Shown: positions 46,945 to 56,396, numbered from the stretch's first letter. The stretch: 64,000 nucleotides of DNA from Fibrella forsythiae (GCF_017353175.1 NZ_JAFMYW010000006.1:1-64000), one strand, 5' to 3'. Notes: generated from the letters alone by a model not told the origin. Translations and numbers: made by a program.

Positions 46945-47083
46945 TGCGGCGTTGTAGACTCCAAGTGATCCCTGTCCCAGATAAGTGGACCCCGCAACGC
47001 TAATCACAAACCTACAATCCACTGAAGCCGAAATAGGCTGAAACACGTCAAATCTATGGCAATAGATCATCTTTCGTATCGGC

Positions 47084-47371
47084 TCAATCTGCTTTTGGGG
47101 TTTTGCGAATAAAAAAGCAGGAAGGGCCCCTATTAAAGCTTGACATGACAAAATGATTGTTGTTAACCGGCGTGATGGTAAACTTCTGATCAGGCGGAAA
47201 TAGGGTGAGAATTTTATCAATTGAGTCATAACGCCAGTTGCCCTTAGCTTCAATACTACCAACCTGCATAGTAAAAAAACCGTTTTCGTCAAATTTGATA
47301 CTTATCTCATACAGGTCATTGGCTCGATCTTGTGTGCCAATCCAATCATCTATAAAGTACTTTGTTGTCAT
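47084..47371 (-). CDS. Cassette gene: small lipocalin-like protein
   Basis: A 95-residue protein beginning MTTKYFIDDWIGTQ. The pattern IGTQDRANDLYEISIKFDEN, GSIEAKGNWRYDSIDKILTL and KFTITPVNNNHFVMSS resembles small lipocalin-like proteins, in which a W-x-G start precedes alternating strands. No signal peptide is present. Function is unknown. Confidence 0.6.
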   Translation of the reverse strand: MTTKYFIDDWIGTQDRANDLYEISIKFDENGFFTMQVGSIEAKGNWRYDSIDKILTLFPPDQKFTITPVNNNHFVMSSFNRGPSCFFIRKTPKAD

Positions 47372-47553
47372 GGTCTGGCTAGATGTGGCAATCTTAAGTT
47401 GAATAGCCTATCATACGAGAAAACGCCCTTGTCAACGTTCTGGCCATAAGACTTTAGCCTGTCGCCAAGTACGTGGCAAACCAAAAATACGGTCACTATC
47501 AATCCGTTACCCTGTCGCCGGTGACGTAAAACGCACACTCATATGAAAGGTTC

Positions 47554-47616
47554 ACCCAACGATCCCATGTGGTGATGAGCGCGTAGCGCGACATTTACAC
47601 AGATGTACAGTTGGGC
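47554..47616 (-). repeat. attC-like site 3 (short form)
   Basis: ACCCAAC at 47554 and GTTGGGC at 47610, only 63 nt across. Inner pairing (CATGTGG against CACAGATG) is imperfect. Confidence 0.65.
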
Positions 47617-47706
47617 TGTTCGCTTTGACATAGGACGTGCTGCTTATCGCCGGAAACCTACCCACACAGAGCGCACAAAATGCAGAAATCCGCTGAAATC
47701 AAGTTT

Positions 47707-48621
47707 CTATTTACCCCTTTTAGTATTAGCCGTATTGAGAAAATTCACCGTCGCGTCAATGGCGGATTGGGCCTTAGGATTGGCGGCTGTCCAAATAGGT
47801 CCCAAGTGATCCAGACCTGGCAGATCAACCAATTGACATGCCCTACCAGCCGCTTTGAGCTTGTCGGCCAGTAAAATACCGTGTTGGCGGATGGCATCCT
47901 TCTCTGAGATAATGACTAAACTAGGCGGATAGTCACCAAAGTTATCAGCCAAAATAGGCGACGCTAATGGGCTATTGGGGGCGGCCCCGCCTAAATACAT
48001 GTTACTAACTAAACGATACTCCCCACCGCCAGGTGCCCCCTCTCGTAAATCAATGCCCGGATTGACGAATACCATCGCCAGCGGACGCGCCGGTTTCCCC
48101 TCCTGCTGTCGTTTAACCTGTAAGGCAGCAATAAATAAGCCACCCGCACTGTCGCCAACCAGACTTACACGATTTGGGTCGCCCCCTAGCCGTTGGGCAT
48201 TTGCCGTGATCCAGTTCCAAACCGCATAGGCGTCGTTGATGGATGTTGGAAATGGATGTTCAGGGGCCAGCCGGTAATCAACAGAGACAACAATAGATTG
48301 TGTACGATTGCATAAAATGCGTGAGATGTTCATATCCGGCCCTGGCGACCAGATAAAAGCACCTCCATGCACATTATACAGAATGGGTAAGTTGCGTCTG
48401 CCGGTAGGGTAATAGATCTGAATTGTTACAGAATCAGCACCGACGGCTATTTTGCGGGCTTCGGTTTTATACACCTCGCTCAACGGAACTTTCGTTTGTC
48501 GATAATCTTCATCCATATAACCGCGCACCTGCTCGACAGTTGGCGGGCCGTTCTGAGCAAACAGCCTAAATGAATTCAATAATAGTGTTAATAAGAACAG
48601 GGTGCGAATGAGTATTTGCAT
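47707..48621 (-). CDS. Cassette gene: exported alpha/beta-hydrolase (HSL-type esterase)
   Basis: A 304-residue protein with a signal peptide (LFLLTLLLNSFRLFAQ). The oxyanion motif LYNVHGGAFIWSPG, the nucleophile elbow VGDSAGGLFIAAL and the catalytic Asp/His pair near SEKDAIRQHG and LPGLDHLGPIW define the hormone-sensitive-lipase family. It probably hydrolyses short-chain esters in the periplasm. ATG 48621 is used; the open frame upstream translates array leader. It is the largest enzyme in the array and has GC content like the core genome, so it may have been captured from a related host. Confidence 0.85.
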   Translation of the reverse strand: MQILIRTLFLLTLLLNSFRLFAQNGPPTVEQVRGYMDEDYRQTKVPLSEVYKTEARKIAVGADSVTIQIYYPTGRRNLPILYNVHGGAFIWSPGPDMNISRILCNRTQSIVVSVDYRLAPEHPFPTSINDAYAVWNWITANAQRLGGDPNRVSLVGDSAGGLFIAALQVKRQQEGKPARPLAMVFVNPGIDLREGAPGGGEYRLVSNMYLGGAAPNSPLASPILADNFGDYPPSLVIISEKDAIRQHGILLADKLKAAGRACQLVDLPGLDHLGPIWTAANPKAQSAIDATVNFLNTANTKRGK

Positions 48622-48762
48622 AGTTATTAAGTTCCAAAAGTTATAACTCAAGGCGACATGACTTATCAGCCGCAACCCGCCGAACGAGCAAAGATTTACC
48701 CTCTGCGGCCTGCAACCTGTTGCCCACGACCCCGCCTTGCAAGCTAATTTGTGGGCTGAATC

Positions 48763-48849
48763 AATCAACGCATGCAAAGGCTGATGGTGCACTACAAGAT
48801 AAGCCACAATCAGGTACGTTATACCTTTACAACCTTGCCTGCGTTGGGC
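48763..48849 (-). repeat. attC-like site 4 (degenerate left box)
   Basis: AATCAAC at 48763 departs from RYYYAAC, while GTTGGGC at 48843 is intact. GCAAAGG faces CCTTGC. Confidence 0.65.
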
Positions 48850-48904
48850 TGCCGCGTTAAACGTTCCAAGAGTCCCCTGTCAGAGGTAACACGCCACAGC
48901 AACG

Positions 48905-49297
48905 CTAAGCCCTATCTCTAGGCTTCCATAGAACGAAATTCTCAATTTCGTCATCAGTTTGTTCATCAACCCATTGCCAGTTCAGGTACGTTGCAATTTG
49001 TACCAGGACGTTTTGAACAATCTGAAAATCTACAGTAGGATCTTTAGCACAGACGATTGAGACTAAGTTCGTACGCGTACCGCTGTCAAGCGATGACCAA
49101 CTATGAATCTGGTTAGCAAACAAAAGGGTAATGTTAGTAAATACCGTGAACTGCTTACTATTCGTAAAAGAAAACTTTTCCTTTTGCTCGAATTGAGACA
49201 AAGACTTAATAAAATCAGTCAGTTGCTGAGTATCGAAATCAACGCTAAGTTGTTCGTCGTGGTAAATATTGAGGTAGTAGTATCGATCTGACCGCAT
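48905..49297 (-). CDS. Cassette gene: unknown small protein
   Basis: A 130-residue cytosolic-type protein beginning MRSDRYYYLNIYHDEQLSVD. It alternates strand- and helix-like segments (QFTVFTNITLLFANQIHSW, NVLVQIATYLNWQWVDEQT) and ends acidic, then RDRA. Small acidic proteins of this kind are often immunity proteins, but I do not recognise the family. Confidence 0.6.
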   Translation of the reverse strand: MRSDRYYYLNIYHDEQLSVDFDTQQLTDFIKSLSQFEQKEKFSFTNSKQFTVFTNITLLFANQIHSWSSLDSGTRTNLVSIVCAKDPTVDFQIVQNVLVQIATYLNWQWVDEQTDDEIENFVLWKPRDRA

Positions 49298-49492
49298 GAT
49301 TTACAAAGAGAAAAATAGCTGTATCTGTCCCCGGTAATTGTAGAGATCATAATTGATATACGTGTCGACCAAAACCCTGCCCACTAGATATCAACTTGTC
49401 AACAGTTACGTGACTAACCTACAAAAAATGATCACTATCAATTCGTTAGCTTGTCACCGGTGACGTGGAATATCCATTTGCATGGACGGTTC

Positions 49493-49579
49493 ACCCAACG
49501 CCCCAAAGGGCTGATGGTGCACCACAAGATAGAGCAAAATCAGGTACGTTCGACCTTTTCAACTTTGCCTTTGTTGGGT
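49493..49579 (-). repeat. attC-like site 5
   Basis: ACCCAAC at 49493 and GTTGGGT at 49573; the inner pair is CAAAG/CTTTG. Confidence 0.85.
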
Positions 49580-49722
49580 GAAAACGTCGCACGACGGACA
49601 GTTTCCCGTCCACCGCGAGTGGAACCCGCAAAAGAGAAGTATCCAGTACGTTACCCATCAACGTAAGCGCATACCGGTTGCCAGTTTTGCATCTCTAGTA
49701 CATACCCATGATCTGCATCTGA

Positions 49723-50037
49723 CTAGCAAGTAAAAGTCATTGACCATTCTTCAGTTGGATCAGCAGTGGGTGGAATCACTAGAGCTTCAAGCTCGAACTC
49801 CTCATCAAAATCCGGCACTTCGTATTCTGGCTCCCATACTTGGCGGTACTCGACAAAAAGCCGCTTAGCCTCTGGCTTCCAGGAGTCGTATCGCTCTTCA
49901 ACCGAACTAAAGAAAGCAATATGTTCAGAAGCAAGCTCCTCGACTAGACCAATGGAAATAACTACTTCTTTTTGCAGGGGAGCGAATAGGATCTCTCCCT
50001 CATAAAAAAGGTAATCCAGCGGCTCCTCAGTTTCCAT
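49723..50037 (-). CDS. Cassette gene: unknown acidic protein
   Basis: A 104-residue, strongly acidic protein starting at ATG 50037 (a TTG two codons earlier is also open). Contains EEPLDYLFYEGEILFAPLQK and YRQVWEPEYEVPDFDEEFEL. No family recognised. The acidity is like that of nuclease-immunity proteins. Confidence 0.55.
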   Translation of the reverse strand: METEEPLDYLFYEGEILFAPLQKEVVISIGLVEELASEHIAFFSSVEERYDSWKPEAKRLFVEYRQVWEPEYEVPDFDEEFELEALVIPPTADPTEEWSMTFTC

Positions 50038-50205
50038 GTACAATGTGTAAGCGTTGTGGTAAGGTCACTGTTGGCCGAAGTGCCTCCACCGCGTTCTGTA
50101 TAAAAGTGATTAGTCTGTCGGCAAGGACACGTACACCGATAAATTCACTATCAATTCGCTATCCTGTCGCCTATTACGTGAAATGCCCACTGACTTGGAC
50201 GGATC

Positions 50206-50292
50206 ACCCAACGCCAACAAGGGCTGATGGTGCACCACAAGATAGAGCATACTCAGGTACGTTACACCTTTACAACCTTGCCCTTGTTGGGT
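50206..50292 (-). repeat. attC-like site 6
   Basis: ACCCAAC at 50206 and GTTGGGT at 50286; inner CAAGG pairs with CCTTG. Confidence 0.85.
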
Positions 50293-50355
50293 GATGCCGG
50301 GGCGCGACGGGTAGTGTCCTGTCAACCGCGAGTGGACCCCGCAAGCAATTGATTG

Positions 50356-50598
50356 TTATTTGATTGAGAAAAACAGCCGTATAAAAAGTAAACAGGGACC
50401 GCCAATTGTTAGAGCGCCCCCCATGAGTATGATGATTACTTTCACTACTGGATGCTCTTGTGGAAACTGGTTTTTGTAATACTCAGACCGGCGAAAGGCC
50501 ATGAAGCTTCCGACACAAATAACTGCCACCAACCCTACAAATGCCCAAAAGAGGTAGGGGACTATAGAAAGAGCCTCCATATTATCAGCGAGAATCAT
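50356..50598 (-). CDS. Cassette gene: small membrane protein
   Basis: 80 residues from ATG 50598 with two hydrophobic helices: IVPYLFWAFVGLVAVICVGS and VKVIIILMGGALTIGGPCLL. Between them is FRRSEYYKNQFPQEHP. An earlier start at 50661 would add 21 residues. Family unknown. Confidence 0.55.
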   Translation of the reverse strand: MILADNMEALSIVPYLFWAFVGLVAVICVGSFMAFRRSEYYKNQFPQEHPVVKVIIILMGGALTIGGPCLLFIRLFFSIK

Positions 50599-50826
50599 AT
50601 ACTTTATAAAATACGGATCATACCATGTTAGTTGCTTTGTTAGCCGAGCCGCATCAGACAAGCCGAAGTCGACAAACGTTCACTCACAGGTACATTCTCA
50701 TGTCGGCCGAAACGCCTTGTCAGCGTTCTGACCACGGTGGATTGACCTGTCCAACCAGATGCGACACCCCAGCCAAAGCGTTCTGTCAAACGGGAATTAA
50801 CCTGTCACAGGTATCCTACAGCTGAA

Positions 50827-50943
50827 CTAATCACTATCACTGCCTATCAACAGAACCATCAGCTCATAAAAAATCCACATCGCTCCTGACATGATCAGAA
50901 ACACCACCACGTTGCTGAGATTTGTTTTAACCTTGTCGTTCAT
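50827..50943 (-). CDS. Cassette mini-gene: 38-residue membrane peptide
   Basis: The minus strand from ATG 50943 to TAG reads MNDKVKTNLSNVVVFLIMSG and then AMWIFYELMVLLIGSDSD. This is one transmembrane helix with charged ends, and the codon use looks real. It shares an interval with the gene at 50,356-50,598, separated by leader-type repeats. Confidence 0.45.
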   Translation of the reverse strand: MNDKVKTNLSNVVVFLIMSGAMWIFYELMVLLIGSDSD

Positions 50944-51070
50944 AGGGTAAACAGTGTCATGCCAATTCTACAACCTTTATTAATTCAGCTAACAGCAATA
51001 CCATAACACTCACTATCAATCTATTATCCTGTCGACGGTAACGTGAAACGCCCACTGACTTGGACGGGCC

Positions 51071-51156
51071 ATCCAACAACCACAAGGGATGATGGGAGAC
51101 GCTTTACTTACGGCAAGATACACGCCTTTGACCTTTTCACCCTTGTTTGGTTGGGC
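51071..51156 (-). repeat. attC-like site 7
   Basis: ATCCAAC at 51071 and GTTGGGC at 51150; inner CAAGGG faces CCCTTG. GGGAGACGCTTTACTT-type centre. Confidence 0.82.
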
Positions 51157-51232
51157 TGCCGCATTAGCCTAATCGCGTGTTTCCTGTCCGAGGTAAGCGG
51201 ACCATGCAGCGCTTTTTATTGATGGCCTTCGG

Positions 51233-51754
51233 TCAGTCATTATGCGTTAGATTAAGAATTTTTAGGCGTCTGTATTTCGCTACCTCTTCTCTGATTTTAC
51301 CGATGTGGTAAATCAGATAAACTGCCAGTACATTAAATCCAATCTGAATAATTTGCTTATCTGCATTGACATTTATTTGCAAGGCTGATAGTGACAAGCC
51401 AACGTCAAATTTAAAATCATCTGTGTAATCTATTTCGACTCCGATGTATAAACCTGAGGCATATTTAAAAGCAAACCCGAATAGGGCAAAATTGAGTACT
51501 TGTATTGCTTGGTTGTAAGTTGATAAGTCGAGCCCAAGATCAAGTTTATTCTTCAGTAACAACCGCCCACAGTGAATAGAGAACAAGTACAGACTCACTG
51601 CCAAAATAAAAATTAAAAGAGAAAGGCCAGATACGCTTTTTGTTTGAGCTACCAACCAAATCACTAGCCCTATACCGCATATACCACCAACAATTTGGTA
51701 GTAAGCAAGCTGCCTGATTTTATCGGATAGGTTATTAGGGAGCCGATCACTCAT
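51233..51754 (-). CDS. Cassette gene: polytopic membrane protein
   Basis: A 173-residue protein with about three or four hydrophobic helices: YQIVGGICGIGLVIWLVAQ, LSLLIFILAVSLYLFSIHC, VLNFALFGFAFKYASGLY and IGFNVLAVYLIYHIGKI. No family recognised. The region is AT-rich compared with the core genome. A membrane immunity protein is one possibility. Confidence 0.58.
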   Translation of the reverse strand: MSDRLPNNLSDKIRQLAYYQIVGGICGIGLVIWLVAQTKSVSGLSLLIFILAVSLYLFSIHCGRLLLKNKLDLGLDLSTYNQAIQVLNFALFGFAFKYASGLYIGVEIDYTDDFKFDVGLSLSALQINVNADKQIIQIGFNVLAVYLIYHIGKIREEVAKYRRLKILNLTHND

Positions 51755-52072
51755 GTCTAATCTTGTCGTAAGGTGGTTTTAGTTTTATAATCCACAACTT
51801 AGGCGAATTCGTTGATTAAATCAAAACGCAATAACCCAAGACTGTCGAACGGTGTCGCTCAGGTACGTTCCTGTATCGGCCAAAACGCATTTGTCGACGT
51901 GCTGTCTACAGTTGATCGCCCTGTCCAACCAGACGTGATACGCCAGTAAAAACGTGCTGTCAGCCGGACACTAGCCTGTCGGCAGGTACGTGGCAAATCC
52001 ACAAAGGACGCTCATTGTCAATCTGTTAAATTGTCGACCTGAACCCGCCCACACCACTTACATGATCGAATC

Positions 52073-52136
52073 GCCCAACGCCTGCAGGGGTCGATGGGGA
52101 GCGTAACGTACCTTTACACCCCTGCCCCCGTTGGGC
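52073..52136 (-). repeat. attC-like site 8 (short form)
   Basis: GCCCAAC at 52073 and GTTGGGC at 52130; GCAGGGG pairs with CCCCTGC. Only 64 nt. Confidence 0.82.
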
Positions 52137-52205
52137 TGAATGCCCTGCCTTCGGGGGAAAGCAACCTGTCGCCCGACATGCCGCCCACGCGAAGCAAAAT
52201 ACTAA

Positions 52206-53399
52206 CTAATCATATTGTTTAATCCATTTCTCGGCTGCTTCAAAAGATATTAAATTACGCTCTTCCAAATAAGTGACGAACTTATCATAATTTGGGATAG
52301 GTTCCTCACCTGCTGCCGCATTTACTACTAATAGACGGCGGACGTGTTCTCGCAACCAGTGACCTGAATAAAAAAGTAGTTCATAGCCATTAAACTCTTC
52401 CATTATAATTCTGAAATTATCGAAATTACCTTCCACGATAGCGTACTTTAATTTTGCTTCCACCTCTTGATATTCTTCATAATTTATAGAATAAGTCTTT
52501 GAAACTATTGCTAACAAATCTTCTAAACTATCACTCAACTTGAGCAAGTTTTCATGATGATAGTAGTAGGTTCGTCCCATGTTGTGGCCTTTGAACGCAT
52601 ACAAAATATTAAAATGTGCTTCGGCTATATCAATTACATCATCAGGGAAAATAAATTCTTTGTCGTCCAATATCTCTATCCATTCGTCCAAAGCACCTTT
52701 TAGGTCCTCTCTGTTTATAAAAGAACTTTCTAAAGCACTCAAAGAGTAAAATTCACTTATAAGTGTGTCTGACTTATACCCATAAGGATGAGGGGTTAGA
52801 ATGTCAGGCATAGTTAGTACTAAAGTTGAATGTTTAAGTGTGCATCCATTAAATTTTAGTAAGAATTTAACGTACTCTTCTGGCAACGAGAAGCCAATTT
52901 TTTGCTCAAATTTATTTATTTCATCTACCGTAAGTGATGAACCTACTGGAAAAAACTCATTTTGAGAAAAGTCAAAAGGCTTGATTCCAGGGCTTGGCAG
53001 TTTCAGTAGATCTACATTATGTTTGAATTCAGATATTTCAGGATCAATTATCTCACCAGAAAGACAAATAGCTCTATTCTGTAAATCATTAAGATAAACT
53101 TTGAGTTTGAGAATTGATAAAGGTTGTACTTCATTAAAATCAACGCTACCATTTATAGGCCGCATGATGTAAAGACTACTCTCTACCACATCATTTGTCC
53201 CAATTTTTTTCCAGCTAATTAACTTAAATGTATGATGGCTTACTGGGGTTGGAAATCCTGCTTGGCTTTCATGCGAAACGATACCTTCTATATCAATGAC
53301 TTCATTATCATAATTGGTAAAAGAGATATCTATCTCGTGTAAAATATTGTCAATTCTTTTGTTGAAGCTCCTCAGAGGTTTGGGAAACACGCGGGTCAT
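52206..53399 (-). CDS. Cassette gene: SMI1/KNR4 (SUKH) protein with extra domains
   Basis: A 397-residue, AT-rich gene. Residues about 150-270 contain the SUKH pattern: SLTVDEINKFEQKIGFSLPE, EYVKFLLKFNGCTL and, later, IDIAEAHFNILYAFKGHNMG. SUKH domains are the commonest immunity domain against bacterial contact-dependent toxins. The N-terminal 140 residues (ISFTNYDNEVIDIEGIVSHE) form a separate beta-rich domain I do not recognise. The C-terminal 80 residues are helical (GYELLFYSGHWLREHVRRLL). No toxin is adjacent, so it may be an orphan immunity gene. Confidence 0.75.
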   Translation of the reverse strand: MTRVFPKPLRSFNKRIDNILHEIDISFTNYDNEVIDIEGIVSHESQAGFPTPVSHHTFKLISWKKIGTNDVVESSLYIMRPINGSVDFNEVQPLSILKLKVYLNDLQNRAICLSGEIIDPEISEFKHNVDLLKLPSPGIKPFDFSQNEFFPVGSSLTVDEINKFEQKIGFSLPEEYVKFLLKFNGCTLKHSTLVLTMPDILTPHPYGYKSDTLISEFYSLSALESSFINREDLKGALDEWIEILDDKEFIFPDDVIDIAEAHFNILYAFKGHNMGRTYYYHHENLLKLSDSLEDLLAIVSKTYSINYEEYQEVEAKLKYAIVEGNFDNFRIIMEEFNGYELLFYSGHWLREHVRRLLVVNAAAGEEPIPNYDKFVTYLEERNLISFEAAEKWIKQYD

Positions 53400-53670
53400 A
53401 ATGAATTTGTGTAAAAAGTATTGTGCGTTTGTTCGTTATAATGACTTCGTAAGCTGAACCGTTCAAAACTCGAATCCAAGTAAGAATAAAGACCAACATT
53501 TACACAGTCGTCTTAAATTGTCGCACGCAACCCGGCCTCACTTGTCAAACCTACCCAACCGGGGCGTTTCTCGTGTCAACCGAAACCCGCCGAACGAGCA
53601 AAAAACTCAACCTCTGCGGCCTGCAACCTGTCGCCCGCAACCCGGAAATGTAGACACTTTATGGACCATT

Positions 53671-53757
53671 ACCCAACAACCACAAGGGCTGATGGGAGTT
53701 GCTATACTCACCGCAAGAGACGTGCCCTTGACCTTTGCACCCTTGTCTGCGTTGGGC
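53671..53757 (-). repeat. attC-like site 9
   Basis: ACCCAAC at 53671 and GTTGGGC at 53751; CAAGGG pairs with CCCTTG. GGGAGTTGCTATACTC-type centre. Confidence 0.85.
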
Positions 53758-53818
53758 TGCCGCGTTGCACGCTCCGAGTGATACCTGTCCAACGTGAGTG
53801 GACCCCGCAGCGCCATTT

Positions 53819-54232
53819 TCAAGTGCCGCCCCAATCAGGATATTGGATTTGCGCCCACAGAATGTGCTGCTTCAAGTCGATAATATAAAGCCAAGAATTA
53901 CCTCCTTTTGACGCAGATTTTACATACAAGTTCCGCTCCCGTATCAGATCGGGCTTAACCTCTTTCAAGTAATTAAGTCCGGTAAAGGCTGGAAGAGATG
54001 CTTGACTCCTCTTCTCAAAATTGTACTTTTTAATCAAACCCGCTAACGAAATACTGTCTGATTTTAAGGATGTAACCGTCAAATATTCGCCATTGTCGAA
54101 AGACTCGATTACCTCTGTCTCAACTGGTAGTTTTACTCCGCTAGCTTTTTCATAGTACGCTTGATCAAAAGAAGTACAAGACCAACTTGTCAAGGCCATT
54201 AAGAGAGCTATATAGCTGACCAGATTTCTCAT
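53819..54232 (-). CDS. Cassette gene: small lipoprotein, copy A
   Basis: A 137-residue protein with a lipoprotein signal (SYIALLMALTSWSC). The mature part has YYEKASGVKLPVETEVIESF, GEYLTVTSLKSDSI and the ending HILWAQIQYPDWGGT. The gene at 54,576 is a close copy (13 differences in 137 residues by eye). Family unknown; a periplasmic immunity lipoprotein is plausible. Confidence 0.65.
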   Translation of the reverse strand: MRNLVSYIALLMALTSWSCTSFDQAYYEKASGVKLPVETEVIESFDNGEYLTVTSLKSDSISLAGLIKKYNFEKRSQASLPAFTGLNYLKEVKPDLIRERNLYVKSASKGGNSWLYIIDLKQHILWAQIQYPDWGGT

Positions 54233-54427
54233 TGAGAACTCAACTAGTTAGGCGTTTACTTTATCGAGTAATTATCCTGTCGCCCAACACGTAATAGACC
54301 TGTCGAACGTTCTGTCTAATGGGCTTTGACTTGTCAAAAGGCACGTGGCAAACCTACAAAAAACGCTCACTATCAGTTAGTTGACCTGTCGCACGAAACG
54401 CAAAATACACACTTGCATAGACGGGTC

Positions 54428-54515
54428 ACCAAACGCCTCAGAGGGTTGATGGTGAACGAAAGATAAGCTAAAACGCAGGTACGTGACAACCTTTACACCC
54501 TCTGCTTCGTTGGGT
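54428..54515 (-). repeat. attC-like site 10
   Basis: ACCAAAC at 54428 (one base off) and GTTGGGT at 54509; CAGAGGG pairs with CCCTCTG. It separates the two copies of the lipoprotein gene. Confidence 0.8.
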
Positions 54516-54575
54516 GCCGGTCAGGCTAGCCGGGCAGTTCCCTGTCCAAGGTAAGTGGACCCCGGAGAGCAATTT

Positions 54576-54989
54576 TCAAGCACCGCTCCAATCAGGATAT
54601 TGGATTTGCGCCCACAGAATATGCTGCTCCAGGTCAATAATATAAAGCCAAGAATTACCTCCTTTTGAAGCAGATTTTACATACAAGTTCCGCTCTTGTG
54701 CCAGATCAGGTTTAACCTCTTTCAAGTAATTAAGTCCAATAAAGGCTGGAAAAGAGGCTTGATTTCCCTTCTCGAAATTGTACTTTTTAATCAAACCCGC
54801 TAACGAAAGACTGTCGAATTTTAAGGATGTAACCGTCAAATACTCGCCATTGTCAAAAGATTCGATTACCTCTGTCTCAACTGGTAGTTTAATTCCGCTT
54901 GCTTTTTCATAGTAAGCTTGATCAAAAGCAGTACAAGACCAACTTGTCAAGGCCATTAAGAGAGCTATGTAGCTGACCAGATTTCTCAT
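54576..54989 (-). CDS. Cassette gene: small lipoprotein, copy B
   Basis: A 137-residue near-twin of the gene at 53,819, with the same lipobox (LTSWSC) and the same C-terminal QIQYPDW motif. Substitutions are mostly conservative or lie in the middle (GNQASFPAFIG against RSQASLPAFTG). About 35 nt upstream of the ATG are also shared. Beyond that the leader differs, so the duplication did not copy a whole identical cassette or has since diverged. Confidence 0.65.
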   Translation of the reverse strand: MRNLVSYIALLMALTSWSCTAFDQAYYEKASGIKLPVETEVIESFDNGEYLTVTSLKFDSLSLAGLIKKYNFEKGNQASFPAFIGLNYLKEVKPDLAQERNLYVKSASKGGNSWLYIIDLEQHILWAQIQYPDWSGA

Positions 54990-55188
54990 TGAGAACTCAA
55001 CTAGCTAGGCGTTTACTTTATCAACAAACTTTGATCTGTCGCCAGGTACGTGGCAGACCAGCCAAAACGCGCTGTCGAACGGAGATTAACCTGTCGCGCG
55101 AAACGCGAAACAACAGCAAAAGAACGTTCATTTACAACTAGTTATCCTGTCGCCCGGTACGTGAAACAACCACTTGCATGAATGGGTC

Positions 55189-55273
55189 ACCCAACGCCAC
55201 CGGGGGCTGATGGCAGCAAGATAGCCAAACCCACACAAGCCCGCCACACCTTTACCCCCCCGGTTCGTTGGGC
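55189..55273 (-). repeat. attC-like site 11
   Basis: ACCCAAC at 55189 and GTTGGGC at 55267; ACCGGGGG pairs with CCCCCGGT, a compensated variant of the inner box. Confidence 0.85.
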
Positions 55274-55346
55274 ATTTCAACGTCGCGTACCCAAGTGCTG
55301 CCTGTCCGACGTAACCTGCCTATACAGTGCCAAAATTTATATTCTG

Positions 55347-56063
55347 TTATTCGACAATATAGCAAGCACAATCCTCTTCATCAAACTCTATTTCTTGGTA
55401 GGGCAATTGCATCAAAATAGTATTCCAAGGAGGAAAATGACCCTTTAATTCTCCGTTGTTAGTCATTTCATGGTATCGAAGCCACATTTTTTGACTACAG
55501 AATACGGACGCGGGTAATTTGTATTTATTGGTTTTGCCATTTGATGTTCGTGTATATGAGACAGTTACATTGCCATCTTTAACAACTAACTTCGCAGTTG
55601 CATTTTCCCACTTTTCAGAAGCATATCTTTTTTCTGCTAACTGCTCATATACTAATTCGGCAATACCTGATACAGCAGTTTTTACCAAATCAATTTTGCG
55701 TTCAAAATCTCTTTGAACATTCATGTAAAATTCATGCTCAACAAAACCTTGACGATCAAGAGTAAAGGTTACTTCATTCCAGTGATTGCCTTCCTTTCTA
55801 CAGTGTTTGAAATATTCAAATACAAGATTATTTAATTCAGATTTAGAATTTAATTCTTTGGTTTCTCTATAGGGTTCTCCGCAGAATTCAACATCATACC
55901 ACGCACTATCTCTAATGCCTTCAGGATTAATAAATACTAACCCCATTCCGTAGCCTGTTGGCGTATAATAGCCATGTAACATAGCTTTCACCCAATTGTA
56001 ACCCTCTAATGCTATCGGAGCTTCTTCTGCAAATGTTTTAGCTACTTGCTCAACAATGTCCAC
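55347..56063 (-). CDS. Cassette gene: possible YezG-like immunity protein
   Basis: A 238-residue acidic protein, GTG start at 56063. The central part has HWNEVTFTLDRQGFVEHEF and FERKIDLVKTAV, which faintly recalls YezG/DUF600-type immunity proteins. The last 30 residues are WNTILMQLPYQEIEFDEEDC followed by ACYIVE. The gene is AT-rich. The family assignment is weak; it could equally be an unnamed immunity family. Confidence 0.5.
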   Translation of the reverse strand: MDIVEQVAKTFAEEAPIALEGYNWVKAMLHGYYTPTGYGMGLVFINPEGIRDSAWYDVEFCGEPYRETKELNSKSELNNLVFEYFKHCRKEGNHWNEVTFTLDRQGFVEHEFYMNVQRDFERKIDLVKTAVSGIAELVYEQLAEKRYASEKWENATAKLVVKDGNVTVSYTRTSNGKTNKYKLPASVFCSQKMWLRYHEMTNNGELKGHFPPWNTILMQLPYQEIEFDEEDCACYIVE

Positions 56064-56309
56064 TTGTGTATCTAAGTTTAAATAATCTCAAATTGTCAAA
56101 AATTGCTCTGTCAGATTTAGCCGCTAAACCAATGTTACCATCGGCAGGGTTTGGCTTGTCAGAAGTGACCTACCCACGCCACGAAAAAGAGTTCTGTTAC
56201 ACATGCTTACATTGTCAGCCGAAACGTGAAGAACGAGCAAAAAAACGTTGACTCTCACAAGTTTATGTTGTCGCCCGAAACGTAAAACGCCCACCGGCTT
56301 AGACGGGTC

Positions 56310-56396
56310 ACCCAACGCCTCAGAGGGCTGATGGTGAATGAGAGATAGGCGAAAACCCAAGTACGTGACAACCTTTACACCCTCTGCCTGTTGGGT
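56310..56396 (-). repeat. attC-like site 12
   Basis: ACCCAAC at 56310 and GTTGGGT at 56390; CAGAGGG pairs with CCCTCTG. Confidence 0.87.

Noticed and set aside
47610-48807. N-terminal extensions of cassette genes (for example the esterase starting at 48,807)
   Set aside because: The added residues translate the shared leader. A signal peptide or family-like start begins at the downstream ATG.
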